From Deltaproteobacteria bacterium (GTDB lineage: Bacteria > Myxococcota_A > UBA9160 > JAJDAL01), in the NCBI GenBank assembly GCA_029261875.1, contig JAJDAL010000024.1, forward strand, positions 372,001 to 436,000: DNA of 64,000 bases, read 5' to 3'. This document shows, piece by piece, positions 8,130 through 17,035 of this stretch; position 1 is the stretch's first letter; each line of letters opens with the position of its first letter. The notes under the pieces were generated by a model. It was not told the origin of the DNA. It did no database searches and saw only the letters and a list, made by a program, of their open reading frames with translations. The position numbers were made by a program, and so were the translations under genes.

Positions 8130-9149
8130 CTAGTTGATGCGCAGGTCGTCGATGACCGACTTGGCGCCCTTGGCGTTACGCGCGACCGTCGCTGCCGTGA
8201 AGCGATCACCTTGGCTTTCGACTTTTCCGGATAGGCGAACGACTCCGTCTTTCACTTCCACGTCGATGTCCGAACCGGCCAGGGTCTTTCGTTCGCCCAG
8301 GGCCTTCACTACCGCTTCTTGGACGACTTCGTCTTTCTCCTGCACGCGTTCAGCGGAGACATTGGGAACCACCTGAAGTTCGTTCTTTACGCGAGCGACT
8401 CCGTCGATCCCCTTCAAGCGGGTCTCGGCCGCCTCCTTGACGTTCTGAGTCCCAACGATTCCGAACAGTGTCACCACGCCATCGTGCGTGTCGACATTGA
8501 TGGAAAAGGGAGAAAGTCCCGGCTCCGACATGAGGGCCATCTTGCTCTTGGTCGTGATCCAGACATCGCTCACGGTGCTCGACACCGATTCCTGCCCGTC
8601 TTCCGCCCAAATTTCGGCGTCACCAAGCTCATTCGGGCTCTTGATCTCGCTGGCTACCCGCTCGACTCCTTTGACGGAGCGCACCACTTCGAGAGCTCGA
8701 CGGTGCTCAGTTAGGGTCTTCGCATTGCCCTGAAGAAGTACGGTGCCATTGTTCACCGATTTTACGGAAACGTTGGTGTTGGGGAGATCGCGTGTCAGTG
8801 CCGCGGCGATTCGGCCTTCGATCTCTTCGTCCTGAAAGGCCATCTTCTCTTGGCGCTCTTCCGCAACCACTTGCAGTAGATTTCGCACTCGAGCGACGCC
8901 CTTGACACCCTTCGCACGCTCCTCGGCCCGGGTCTTCTCGAGTTCGGACCCAACGATCCCGTGCAAGGTCACTTGCCCATTGATCGTGTCCACGTTGATG
9001 TCCAATCCATCGACGGCTTCGGCGGTGATCAGACTCATCTTCACCTTGGTGGTGATCCACGCATCCTGGGGTTGATCCGACGCCTGTGCGGGCGACAACC
9101 AGAACAATGATGCCGCGATGGCGGCAAAGAAAGTTCGACGAAACATCAT
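8130..9149 (-). CDS. Periplasmic protein with four BON domains
   Basis: A 339-residue exported protein. The signal peptide FFAAIAASLFWLSPAQA is followed by four BON domains at about 27-95, 105-170, 190-260 and 270-338, arranged as two similar pairs. Each pair opens with AWITTKVKMSL or VWITTKSKMAL and continues GLDINVDTINGQVTLHGIVG or FSINVDTHDGVVTLFGIVG. BON domains bind phospholipid or outer-membrane surfaces and occur in OsmY-type osmotic stress proteins. Internal duplication of a two-BON unit is evident. AAGGAG 8 bases upstream fixes the start at 9149; the frame remains open further upstream without a ribosome site. Confidence 0.88.
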   Translation of the reverse strand: MMFRRTFFAAIAASLFWLSPAQASDQPQDAWITTKVKMSLITAEAVDGLDINVDTINGQVTLHGIVGSELEKTRAEERAKGVKGVARVRNLLQVVAEERQEKMAFQDEEIEGRIAAALTRDLPNTNVSVKSVNNGTVLLQGNAKTLTEHRRALEVVRSVKGVERVASEIKSPNELGDAEIWAEDGQESVSSTVSDVWITTKSKMALMSEPGLSPFSINVDTHDGVVTLFGIVGTQNVKEAAETRLKGIDGVARVKNELQVVPNVSAERVQEKDEVVQEAVVKALGERKTLAGSDIDVEVKDGVVRLSGKVESQGDRFTAATVARNAKGAKSVIDDLRIN

Positions 9150-9436
9150 TTCTATATCTCCTTGAAGGAATCGAGTAACAATCGATGTAGGTCTCTTGGT
9201 TGGTTCCAAGCCCTTCGCCTGGATAGAGCAATCGGCGTGCCAATCGGCTCTTGGCCTCCGAAAGCGTTTCGAGCCTTCTTCGAGGACCGTTCCTCCCGGT
9301 TTCTCATTTCGTCGGGAGACTTGTACATTCTTCAATTGCGATCGAATTCGACGAGATGGACGGAGCAATCCCGTTCTCACAGCGGTTTCACGCGACCTCA
9401 GCTCGGAACTGGGTCTGTACTCGAAGGCGGCGCCCG

Positions 9437-9592
9437 CTAGATTCCCATCCGGCTCAGTTGTCGAACGATCCGGTCCGCGACGGCGAACCATCGCGGATGA
9501 CGCACCTCGAAGCCGTTGACGATTCTCCGCAACCGCACAGAAAGACGAGTGGGATTTGTCGATTTGGGGTTGTCGAGTTCGCTCTCGCTCAT
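9437..9592 (-). CDS. Small basic hypothetical protein
   Basis: A 51-residue basic peptide of unknown function (MSESELDNPK start, ending RQLSRMGI). It is supported by a GGGGGAG ribosome site 6 bases upstream and by its position 28 bases after the stop of the 9621 membrane protein gene, suggesting co-transcription. No family is recognised. Confidence 0.4.
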   Translation of the reverse strand: MSESELDNPKSTNPTRLSVRLRRIVNGFEVRHPRWFAVADRIVRQLSRMGI

Positions 9593-9620
9593 TCGGCACT
9601 CCCCCGCCAGAGGACCCGGC

Positions 9621-10121
9621 TCAGCACAATAGGACCAGCAGAATGATTCCGGGAAGAATTCCCAGAATGAAACCGAGAACGATGGCGATGATCTCCCCCG
9701 TCGAGTAGTGGCATTTTCCACCAGTGCCGACGTCGACGTCCGCCATGATCTGCCCCGAGGACGCGATCTGGACGAAACTCGCAAACTCATCGGCCACATC
9801 CAAAACGGATTCACTTTGGACGATACGTTTCTCGTAGGCTTCGATGCGTGCGTGCGCGCGCGAAAGGGATTCACTTCCGGGAACGAGCCACAGGGCGCGT
9901 TCGAGGACACCTCGCGCCACCGACGAATTTTCGATCGCCAGGGTTCGAGCAGCGTCGACGTCCGGTGTTTCCAGTATTCGTCGGTACTCCGCGACCAGTG
10001 CTTCGCGGTCGACGACCCAGGTCGAGGGGAGACCTCGCGCCGCACCTTCGGACGGGCACAGACCCAGAGTGGCAACCACCGCCAAGATGAATCGAACCCA
10101 ATTCGTTCGAAGACCTCGCAT
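9621..10121 (-). CDS. Exported protein with C-terminal membrane anchor
   Basis: A 166-residue protein. An N-terminal signal segment (FILAVVATLGLCPSEGAA) is followed by a mainly helical middle (REALVAEYRRILE...ARIEAYEKRI) and a strongly hydrophobic C-terminal helix (GEIIAIVLGFILGILPGIILLVLLC, quoted only as a region, about 140-166). The layout resembles PA2779-type small membrane proteins, but I do not assign it firmly. The start at 10121 is chosen because it gives the signal peptide; 10160 is an alternative. A 51-residue gene follows. Confidence 0.65.
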   Translation of the reverse strand: MRGLRTNWVRFILAVVATLGLCPSEGAARGLPSTWVVDREALVAEYRRILETPDVDAARTLAIENSSVARGVLERALWLVPGSESLSRAHARIEAYEKRIVQSESVLDVADEFASFVQIASSGQIMADVDVGTGGKCHYSTGEIIAIVLGFILGILPGIILLVLLC

Positions 10122-10482
10122 GGATATTCCACTCGTGACCGCAGATCCGATTGCCTGCACGACTGACTCCCTGGGCTCGTCCGGTTTCTCTGGCGGCCCC
10201 GCTCGATGAAAACAAGTCCTTGTTCATCAAACTCAGCACAGACCATGCCAGGCGTTCGAAGCCACAAGCACTGCGGTTTCCCCGTAGAGGCGGACAAAAC
10301 GAATGCGATTCTTGCGATCTTGTAGAAACTGCAATTACGCACAGCCCGGAGACCTGGTGGCGCCTACAGGGTGACGGTGGAGTGATTCGATGTGGGGTCT
10401 TTGGATTGGCATGCGACTTGCGATTCGTACGGATCATTGCCACGCACGGCAATCAACCCGAAATCGCCTGAGGAGAACCGTT
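10122..10482. other. Divergent intergenic region, no gene seen
   Basis: About 360 bases between the minus-strand membrane protein and the plus-strand metallothionein. Frames on both strands are noise-like. It presumably contains both promoters; no clear operator or hairpin was noticed. Confidence 0.4.
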
Positions 10483-10647
10483 TTGAAATCGAATGACAGG
10501 GAATCGATCAGTTGTCTTCACAGCGCATGTGAATGCCCGGCCAAAGGCGAAGGGGAGCGCTATTGCTCCGAGACCTGCCGCACGGATCACAAGAGCGCCA
10601 ACATGCAGGTCTGCCATTGCGGACACGAGAACTGCGGCGAAGGATGA
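10483..10647 (+). CDS. Bacterial metallothionein (SmtA/BmtA-like)
   Basis: A 54-residue cytosolic metal-binding protein that sequesters zinc or similar metals. Eight cysteines lie in the order CLHSACEC, YCSETC, CHCGHENC, matching the bacterial metallothionein layout CxxxCxC...YCSxxC...CxCGHxxC, with histidines as additional ligands. The start is TTG at 10483, supported by TGAGGAGA 6 bases upstream; no in-frame ATG lies near, and the GTG at 10390 lacks a ribosome site. A czc efflux operon 30 kb away in the same window also handles metals. Confidence 0.88.
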   Translation: MKSNDRESISCLHSACECPAKGEGERYCSETCRTDHKSANMQVCHCGHENCGEG

Positions 10648-10801
10648 AAACCTGAGATTATTCCCAGTCTTCCGGGCACAAGCGCACATCCAACGCCAGC
10701 GGGCCGTCAGAGAATCTTTTCGCCGTGATGAAGCCAACGCGCAGCGCGGGTCCAGCTAACGCTTCAAGGTCGCTTCACGCTGTAGTAGGATTTTCTCGAA
10801 A

Positions 10802-11518
10802 ATGCAGCCTCGAGTGTCCGCAGTACCGGCGAGACGGGTTTTGGTCGGACTCCTCGCTTTCGACGCCTTGGTGCTCGGTATCGCCATCGGGATCGGAGTC
10901 GCGATCGGACGTCCGGAGCGGCTATTCGCCGAGAATCAGCCGGTGACCTGGCTTTCCTATTTCCATCTCATCGCTTGCGCTTTCTTGGCCTGGGAACTCT
11001 TCAAGGCGGCGGCCGCGGAAGAGAAAACGCGACACGCGCGATCCCCCGCCATCTTGTGGGCGCTCGTTACTCTCGGGTTCGTATTTCTGGCCCTCGACGA
11101 CATCGCGGGCGTTCACGAGAGCCTGGACCATGCCATCCACAGGGCCCTGGGCATCACCGAAACCGCCCTCACGGATCGACTCGACGACGCCATCATCGCG
11201 CTCTATGGGGTGATCGGTGTCGCGGTGCTCTTCCACTACCGCGACGCACTCCTACCGCACCGAAGATCCGCCGGGTTCTTCCTTGCGGGTTTTTCGATCT
11301 TCGCGGCCATGGTAGCCGTCGATGGGATCACCAACCGTCCGGACCTCATCACCGACAAGCATCTTTTCGTATGGCTGGCCGTCGCCGAAGACGCGGGCAA
11401 GATCCTTGCGGAGGCCCTGTTCTTGGCGGGTCTCTACTCTTGTTACCGACGCATCGAAGACGAACGCAACGGACGGGAAGCCGAGCGGGCCGGGGCCAGC
11501 CCAGCGCCTCTCCAGTGA
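10802..11518 (+). CDS. Polytopic membrane protein of unknown function
   Basis: A 238-residue inner-membrane protein with about six hydrophobic segments (near residues 13-34, 47-65, 82-100, 130-145, 155-172, 185-210). A conserved-looking acidic/histidine motif LDDIAGVHESLDHAIH follows the third segment and EDAGKILAEA lies near the end, possibly metal-binding. No family is recognised with certainty. It converges on the coiled-coil gene at 11538, with 19 bases between the ends. Confidence 0.7.
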   Translation: MQPRVSAVPARRVLVGLLAFDALVLGIAIGIGVAIGRPERLFAENQPVTWLSYFHLIACAFLAWELFKAAAAEEKTRHARSPAILWALVTLGFVFLALDDIAGVHESLDHAIHRALGITETALTDRLDDAIIALYGVIGVAVLFHYRDALLPHRRSAGFFLAGFSIFAAMVAVDGITNRPDLITDKHLFVWLAVAEDAGKILAEALFLAGLYSCYRRIEDERNGREAERAGASPAPLQ

Positions 11519-11537
11519 ATCGAGCGGCCTCGAATCG

Positions 11538-11867
11538 CTAGACGAGGCGCTTCAAGCGCTCGAACCCCTGACGAATCTCGCCCATCAGTTTGTCTGCGGC
11601 TTCGCCGACTTCGGTCGCGGTCTGCTTCAAGCCTTGCTTCGCCTCTTCGATCACTTCTTCTGCGGCGTCGCCGACATCTTCCGCCGTATCGCGCGACGAG
11701 CGAGCGAGCTGCTTCATCTTCTGCTCGACGTCGCCCCATTTTTCGTCCAGCTCGCGCCACGCGTCCTCGGCTTCTTTCTTGCCGAGGTCGAGTTGCACGC
11801 GCAGCTCGTCGCGCCGGGTCTTCAGTTTTTCGAACTCTTCGCTCAATCGGTGGCTCAAATCGGACAT
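11538..11867 (-). CDS. Coiled-coil stress-type protein
   Basis: A 109-residue, highly charged helical protein (RLSEEFEKLKTRRDELRVQL, then EDVGDAAEEVIEEAKQGLKQ), with amphipathic repeats like apolipoprotein- or LEA-type proteins. No signal or membrane segment. AGGAGA lies 8 bases before the chosen ATG at 11867. It is the last gene of a minus-strand group with a LapA-like membrane protein and another helical protein (12180-12467), so all three probably act together at the membrane or under envelope stress; that is inference. Confidence 0.72.
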   Translation of the reverse strand: MSDLSHRLSEEFEKLKTRRDELRVQLDLGKKEAEDAWRELDEKWGDVEQKMKQLARSSRDTAEDVGDAAEEVIEEAKQGLKQTATEVGEAADKLMGEIRQGFERLKRLV

Positions 11868-11911
11868 GGGAGATTCTCCTGTTTCATGGTTCATTCACTC
11901 GCGCGGAGGAA

Positions 11912-12112
11912 CTACTCGCCTCGGATCCGGCGGATATTCGAGACGAGCGATCCGACCGCTACGCCTCCGCCGAACACACCCAGGATCATGAGGGCGCGCG
12001 ACATTTCGAGCTTCCAGACGAGGAACCGAAGCTCCACGACCTGAAAGTTCTGAAGAGCAAAAATAAGCAGAAATGCGGCCAGGACAATGGCTACTGCGAG
12101 TTTTACCTTCAT
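11912..12112 (-). CDS. LapA-domain (DUF1049) small membrane protein
   Basis: A 66-residue protein with two transmembrane helices (LAVAIVLAAFLLIFALQN and ALMILGVFGGGVAVGSLVSN) separated by VVELRFLVWKLEMSR. This is the LapA/YciS layout, in which ALQN and the V-x-F strand are conserved. LapA-type proteins work with LapB in lipopolysaccharide assembly control in gamma-proteobacteria; many distant homologues are uncharacterised. No strong ribosome site is visible before the ATG. It sits between two coiled-coil genes on the same strand. Confidence 0.8.
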   Translation of the reverse strand: MKVKLAVAIVLAAFLLIFALQNFQVVELRFLVWKLEMSRALMILGVFGGGVAVGSLVSNIRRIRGE

Positions 12113-12179
12113 CGGATAATCATACTGCGAATCCGGGGAACTCCTGCCTCGCGGGATTCGCCGCGCGTATCCTCGCCAG

Positions 12180-12467
12180 CTAGCCGGTGAATTTCGCGAA
12201 GAAGCTCTTTGAGGTCTTGGAGAGGTCTTCCCACGCGTTCTCGACGCCGTCCTTGAGACCCTCCCAGGCATCCTCGCCGGCGTCGGCCAGCTTGGACAGC
12301 TGGGCCTTGGCCGCGTCGATCTTCTCGTCCAAGACACCGATCTGCTTCTCCGCTTCGAGGCGTACGTCGGCCGCGCCGCCCTTGGCCTTTGCGCGCGCCA
12401 CTTCCAGCTTCGCGCTCTGCTCGTCGATCTGTGCCTCGAGTTTTTGCCGGTAGGCTTCCTTGCTCAT
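12180..12467 (-). CDS. Amphipathic helical protein
   Basis: A 95-residue, almost fully helical protein (EAYRQKLEAQIDEQSAKLEVARAKAKG..., LDEKIDAAKAQLSKLADAGEDAWEGLKDG). It resembles short apolipoprotein-like or stress-coil proteins common in Deltaproteobacteria. AGGAGA lies 7 bases upstream of the ATG. It is the first gene of the minus-strand trio with LapA and the 11538 coiled-coil gene. Divergent from the CoA transferase at 12525, with only 57 bases between starts. Confidence 0.72.
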   Translation of the reverse strand: MSKEAYRQKLEAQIDEQSAKLEVARAKAKGGAADVRLEAEKQIGVLDEKIDAAKAQLSKLADAGEDAWEGLKDGVENAWEDLSKTSKSFFAKFTG

Positions 12468-12524
12468 CGGGGGTTCTCCTGGATTGTTGATTGGGGGGGC
12501 CGATAAGTAGGCTACCGGGGCTCA

Positions 12525-13946
12525 ATGAGCAAACTACGTGCCCTCCCCGGATTCGTACCGTGTGTAGAATGGGTTGTGGGCGATCGCCTGGCAGACCTGC
12601 TCGAACTCGGCGGCCTCGACCGCAACGCGGTCGACGTGCGCATCGCTGGCGAGGATCCCTACCTACCTAGCCCCTTCGACATCGGCGCAGCGGCGGCGGC
12701 GGCGCTCGCCGCGGTCGGTGCGGCCGCGGCCGACTTCTACGTGCTGCGGGGCGGGGTGCGGCAGTCGGTACGCGTCGGGGTGCCCGCCGCCGCGGCTTCA
12801 TTGCTGGGCTTTGCGTTCCAAACCCTCGACGGCGCGCCAACACCGCGCCCCGCCACGGGCTACGCGACGGTCGGCCTCTACCCCACCCGCGACGGGCGTT
12901 GGATCCACCTGCACGGTGGCTTCCCCAACCTTCGCGATGGCACCCTGAAGGTGCTCGGCTGCGAGGACTCCGCCGAGTCGATTGGTCGCGCGGTCGCGGG
13001 ACGCGATGCCCAGGCACTCGAAGACGCTCTCGCCGAGGCCCGCCTGTGCGGGGCGATGGCGCGCTCGGCCGAGGAGTGGGCCGCGCATCCGCAGGGTCGC
13101 TGGCTCGCGACGCAACCGCTGGTCGAGATCACGCGCATCGGAGACGCGCCCGCGGAAGAATTGGCACGGCGCGAACGACCGCTGTCGGGCGTGCGGGTGC
13201 TCGACTTGACGCGCGTGCTCGCGGGCCCGACCTGCGCGCGCACACTCGCTTCCCACGGCGCCGACGTACTCAAGATCAGCGGTCCCAACCTGCCCTTCAT
13301 CGCGCCATTCGTCGTGGACACGGGTCACGGCAAGCGCGCCGCGCACCTCGACCTCGACGAAGCGCACGGCCGCGAACAACTCGCCGGGCTCGTCGCGAAC
13401 GCGGATGTCTTTTCGCAGGGCTTCCGGGCCGGTGCACTCGAGCGCCGCGGCTTTGGCGAAGCCGACCTCGCACGACTACGGCCCGGTATCGTCGCCGTAT
13501 CGATCAACTGCTACGGCAACGGAGGCCCCTGGCAACAACGCCCCGGCTGGGAGCAACTCGCGCAAACCGCAAGCGGCATCGCGCTCGAGCAGGGCTCGCC
13601 CGAGCAACCCGCACTACTCCCCGCAGCCGCCACCGACTACACGACCGGCTACCTCGCCGCGTTCGGCACGCTGGTCGCTCTCGCGCGCCGCGCCCGCGAA
13701 GGAGGAAGCTGGGCGGTGCGCGCCTCGTTGTGCCAAACCGGTTTGTGGCTACAGCGCGGGCGGCGTGTCGATCCCGCGATGTCGAAGGGCATCGCCCCCG
13801 AGTCGCTGGCGGCGGAGACCGTCGAGCGCGACACCCCTCACGGCCGCTTGCGCCACCTGGGACCGATCGTGCGCATGTCCAAGACGCCCGCGCGCTGGGA
13901 GCAGCCCTCGGTCCCGCTCGGCAGCCACCCCCCAACCTGGTGGTAG
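12525..13946 (+). CDS. Family III CoA transferase (CaiB/BaiF-like)
   Basis: A 473-residue enzyme expected to move CoA between carboxylic acids or to act as an acyl-CoA racemase-type protein in lipid or steroid side-chain catabolism. The C-terminal half carries the family core: LSGVRVLDLTRVLAGPTCAR at about 223, ASHGADVLKI, and NADVFSQGFRAGALERRGFG, the place where the catalytic aspartate region lies. The N-terminal 200 residues are a diverged second lobe (GYATVGLYPTRDGRWIHLH). The length suits a full-length two-lobe protein. Composition is more GC-rich than its flanks. The substrate cannot be told. Confidence 0.88.
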   Translation: MSKLRALPGFVPCVEWVVGDRLADLLELGGLDRNAVDVRIAGEDPYLPSPFDIGAAAAAALAAVGAAAADFYVLRGGVRQSVRVGVPAAAASLLGFAFQTLDGAPTPRPATGYATVGLYPTRDGRWIHLHGGFPNLRDGTLKVLGCEDSAESIGRAVAGRDAQALEDALAEARLCGAMARSAEEWAAHPQGRWLATQPLVEITRIGDAPAEELARRERPLSGVRVLDLTRVLAGPTCARTLASHGADVLKISGPNLPFIAPFVVDTGHGKRAAHLDLDEAHGREQLAGLVANADVFSQGFRAGALERRGFGEADLARLRPGIVAVSINCYGNGGPWQQRPGWEQLAQTASGIALEQGSPEQPALLPAAATDYTTGYLAAFGTLVALARRAREGGSWAVRASLCQTGLWLQRGRRVDPAMSKGIAPESLAAETVERDTPHGRLRHLGPIVRMSKTPARWEQPSVPLGSHPPTWW

Positions 13947-13982
13947 AAAGGTTGCTCGCTGCACCTGGCGCGAATCCGCGGA

Positions 13983-14432
13983 TCAGCGTGCTGCGAGGCG
14001 GAACAGGTAGACCTCTGCGATGTTTTCGTTGCGCGGGCGTCGATCGTATTTCTGTTCGTAGGCGTCACTGAAGCGATCGAACGCCTGCTGGTCGTCGACG
14101 CGCGAGGCGACCAACTCGTAGATCGTCCCCTCGATGCCCATTCTCACGTTCGGGTCCTTCTCCATGTTCTCTACCCACTGGCTGCGATTCGCGCCGGCGT
14201 GGACGTAGAGATCACTTCCAAGTGCGATCACCCAGATGTTCACCGAGTACGGGTCGGCGGGTAGCGTCTCGAGCTGTACGGTCTCCACCTCGCTCGTGAA
14301 CGACCAGCTCGCGGGCGCTGCGGCCGTTGGCCCCTCGAGCGCCCCGCCCGGGAGCAGAACGAAGGGACGGCTGCATCCCACCATCGACACCGTCAAGCAG
14401 AGCGCGAGAAAGAGGGGGGATCGAGTGAACAT
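13983..14432 (-). CDS. Lipoprotein with split-barrel-like domain (DUF2255-like)
   Basis: A 149-residue predicted lipoprotein: the signal segment FLALCLTVSMVGC provides Cys17 for lipidation. The mature part (ETVQLETLP..VNIWVIALGSDLYVHAGANRSQWVENMEKDPNVRMGI, by region) resembles small FMN/deazaflavin split-barrel or DUF2255-type proteins, in which WV-x-G-x-LYV strands form the barrel. Lipidation of such a domain is unusual. GGAGG 5 bases upstream supports the ATG at 14432. Activity is untested. Confidence 0.7.
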   Translation of the reverse strand: MFTRSPLFLALCLTVSMVGCSRPFVLLPGGALEGPTAAAPASWSFTSEVETVQLETLPADPYSVNIWVIALGSDLYVHAGANRSQWVENMEKDPNVRMGIEGTIYELVASRVDDQQAFDRFSDAYEQKYDRRPRNENIAEVYLFRLAAR

Positions 14433-14611
14433 GGAAACCTCCGAATGCGCGGGGCTGTCTCGCAGCGCGCCTAGACGACGAAGCTTTGCCAATTCGGAGG
14501 ACGGTGTCACGACACCCGCCGAGCGCACCGGCGCACGGGCTGCTCGCAGCCGATCGGCCAAGGGGGACCGACGCAGATCCCGTCAGTCCAGAGTCGAGAA
14601 CGACCCCGCGA

Positions 14612-15304
14612 CTATGCCGTGCCTCGACTGCGAAAGCGGGCCCTGACCCCGACCCCAACCAATCCGCACGCGACCAGCAGCAGGGTCGAGGGCTCGGGAA
14701 TGGGTTGAAGATCCCACCTCTCGAAGAGGACCTGGAAGTCCGCATCAAACATGCTCGCCGACACGATGTCGTCCGAGACCAACTTGGCTAGCGGTCCCAT
14801 CGTTGCGTCTGGCAGAAAATCGTTCAGCAGCGCGCCCTCGGTCGGAACGAACATCGCGCCGAAGCCAATCAGATCCGGAGGGAGGAAGAGAGAACCTCCA
14901 GCGGTCAGCTCGTCAAAGTCGGCGCGAACCAGGACGCTGCCCACGGCATCGACGATCTCGAGGGGATCGATCTGCGAGAAAGAACCCGTAACCACTTCGA
15001 ACCCCGGCACCGGGGCCGCGACGACCACGTCCACGAGCTGCGCGGAAAGATGCACACTGCTCCCCGCACCCGTAGGAATCGGGGCCACGGAGGTGTCGGC
15101 CGCGCTCACCAATTCCCCGTCGAGCTCGATGACACCCGTCGCGGCGTCGAAATCGATGACGCCGTCGAAGACAAGCCGAGGAATCGCTTCCGCGCGCCCG
15201 ATGATCCCAAAAATCGCAAGGACGACGACGAGTGAATATTGGAAGCGGGTGCGCACCGCCCCCCATCGTGCAGACCTCGTCGCCGCCGCTTCTTCCAACT
15301 TCAT
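14612..15304 (-). CDS. PEP-CTERM surface protein
   Basis: A 230-residue exported protein. The N-terminal signal segment (YSLVVVLAIFGIIGRAEA) precedes a beta-rich body. The C-terminus has the sorting signal: PIPEPSTLLLVACGLVGVG followed by an arginine-rich end. The PEP-CTERM tag is processed by an exosortase (EpsH-type), which is not in this window, and the protein is delivered to the surface or extracellular matrix. The body is not assignable. AGGTAGGAAA lies before the chosen ATG at 15304. Confidence 0.85.
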   Translation of the reverse strand: MKLEEAAATRSARWGAVRTRFQYSLVVVLAIFGIIGRAEAIPRLVFDGVIDFDAATGVIELDGELVSAADTSVAPIPTGAGSSVHLSAQLVDVVVAAPVPGFEVVTGSFSQIDPLEIVDAVGSVLVRADFDELTAGGSLFLPPDLIGFGAMFVPTEGALLNDFLPDATMGPLAKLVSDDIVSASMFDADFQVLFERWDLQPIPEPSTLLLVACGLVGVGVRARFRSRGTA

Positions 15305-15468
15305 CGGTTTTCCTACCTCTAGCGATCGCAATATGGGAGTAGATCACATCACAATTGGCTGACGTTTTGGGGATAAACCTGCGTTTTCCGAAACGATTGC
15401 GAAACGATCGCAAAAACGCCGATCCGAATTGCACACGAGCTGCATCGAGAGCGAGCCCTGGAACCCAC

Positions 15469-16950
15469 TCAACGCGAAGGCAATTGCTCCGAGGGCAACG
15501 CGCTCGCAATCTGACGTCCCGCCAGCCGTCCGAAGTAGGTGGCATCGCCAATCGAAAGGCCGCTCGCATAGGTGCGCCCTTGGCGACAGAGACCCGCCGC
15601 ATTCCGGCCCGCGACGTAGAGTCCGGGAATCGGCTTTCCGTCGCTACCCAGCGCTTCGCCCGTAGCCCGGGCGGCAAGTCCGCCGAGGGTCATCCCGCCA
15701 TAGATCGAACGACCCACGCGACAGTCCAGCGCCGCGAAGGGAACCGCCGAGAGCGGTCGCAACCACTTCGCTGCTTTGTGGAAGTAAGGATCCTCGCCAC
15801 GCGAAGCATCGCGGTTGTAGAGCTCGACCGTGCGAACGAGCGCTCCGGCGGGCACGTCGAGCGCGCGCTCGAGTTCCTCGATCGTCTCCTCGACGGCGGC
15901 GAGCTTGTGGAGTGCTTGAGTGGGTCCGTAGATCTCGTCGTCGACGATCAAGAACGCGATTCCGTCAGCTTTGCGGATCATCGCATCGCTCGTACGGCCC
16001 ACGTAAGCATCCTCGTTCACGAAGCGCTGGCCGTTGGCATCGACGAGGATCCCTTTCAGGTGCGACTCGGGCGGATAGTAGGAGTTGATGAAGAGCCCTT
16101 CGGACATATTCACTGCCTCAGCCCCGACACCCGTCCCCATTTGAATGCCGCGACCGTCGTCGCTCGCGGTTCCCACTTCGTAATTGCAATGGAGCAGGTC
16201 CGGCGCGTGGCGCGCGAGCATTTCCTTGTTGGCGATGAAACCGCCCGCCGCGAGCAGAACGCCGCGACGCGCTCGAACCCGGAGGGGCTCTCCGAAAACC
16301 CGCCCACACACGCCGACTACGCGGCCCGCCGCATCGACGACGAGACGCTCGACCATGCAATCGTTCACGACCGCAGCGCCCGCCTCTTCGCTGCCGCGCA
16401 GGATCGCCTCCATGAGTACGCCACCCGCTTCGCCTACCTGGGCGGGTTTGTGGCCGCGCGGCGCAGGTTGGGCCTCCGCGTGGGGCCAAGCCAGCTCGTT
16501 CCCGGTGTAGACGAGTGAATCGTCGGTAATCGGATGGGTGACCTTGTGGTCGTGGAATTGCGGTGAGAACTCGACGCCGAGCGCACGGAACCACTCGAAG
16601 TGCTCGACGGAGTTTTCGCAATACAGACGCACGCGCTCGGGGTCCGCCTGGTCGCCCGCGGCCTTTTCCACGTAGGCGAGCATGGCCTCGACACTGTCCT
16701 CGAAACCACAAGCCTTTTGGATCTCAGTACCGCCGCCGAAATAAACCAATCCCGTCGAGAGCGCCGTCGCCCCACCCCCACGCGACATGCGCTCGAGCAC
16801 GACGACGTCTGCGCCCGCACGACACGCCTCGATTGCCGCAGCGCCGCCCGCGGCGCCATGCCCCACCACCACCACATCGTGGCTGCGATCCCAGTGCGAA
16901 ACCTCGGAGACCGGGAGGGGTAGTGTGGATGGGTTGTCGGAGGCGCTCAC
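15469..16950 (-). CDS. FAD-dependent dehydrogenase, 3-ketosteroid-dehydrogenase/fumarate-reductase-like
   Basis: A 493-residue flavoprotein. The dinucleotide-binding motif VVVGHGAAGGAAAIEACRAG with the acidic VVVLER end of beta-2 is at about 27-52. GGFIANKEM near residue 235 and the C-terminal IYGGMTLGGLAAR and GLYVAGRNAAGLCRQGRTYASG match the KstD/FrdA-like FAD_binding_2 family. Likely reaction: alpha,beta-desaturation of a ketosteroid-like substrate, or enoate reduction. The start is GTG. With the CoA transferase and the BVMO at the window end it fits a lineage that degrades steroid or terpenoid compounds; that is inference. Confidence 0.88.
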   Translation of the reverse strand: MSASDNPSTLPLPVSEVSHWDRSHDVVVVGHGAAGGAAAIEACRAGADVVVLERMSRGGGATALSTGLVYFGGGTEIQKACGFEDSVEAMLAYVEKAAGDQADPERVRLYCENSVEHFEWFRALGVEFSPQFHDHKVTHPITDDSLVYTGNELAWPHAEAQPAPRGHKPAQVGEAGGVLMEAILRGSEEAGAAVVNDCMVERLVVDAAGRVVGVCGRVFGEPLRVRARRGVLLAAGGFIANKEMLARHAPDLLHCNYEVGTASDDGRGIQMGTGVGAEAVNMSEGLFINSYYPPESHLKGILVDANGQRFVNEDAYVGRTSDAMIRKADGIAFLIVDDEIYGPTQALHKLAAVEETIEELERALDVPAGALVRTVELYNRDASRGEDPYFHKAAKWLRPLSAVPFAALDCRVGRSIYGGMTLGGLAARATGEALGSDGKPIPGLYVAGRNAAGLCRQGRTYASGLSIGDATYFGRLAGRQIASALPSEQLPSR

Positions 16951-17035
16951 TTCAAGAAAGAATCTTCACGGTTGTTGAACCCGCGCGAGGATAGGACGCA
17001 TCGGGCGTGGACTCACGCCCGTGACGTGTGGGTAG

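Noticed and set aside
12899..14071. 390-residue plus-strand frame over the CoA transferase
   Set aside because: Arginine-rich shadow in a very GC-rich gene.
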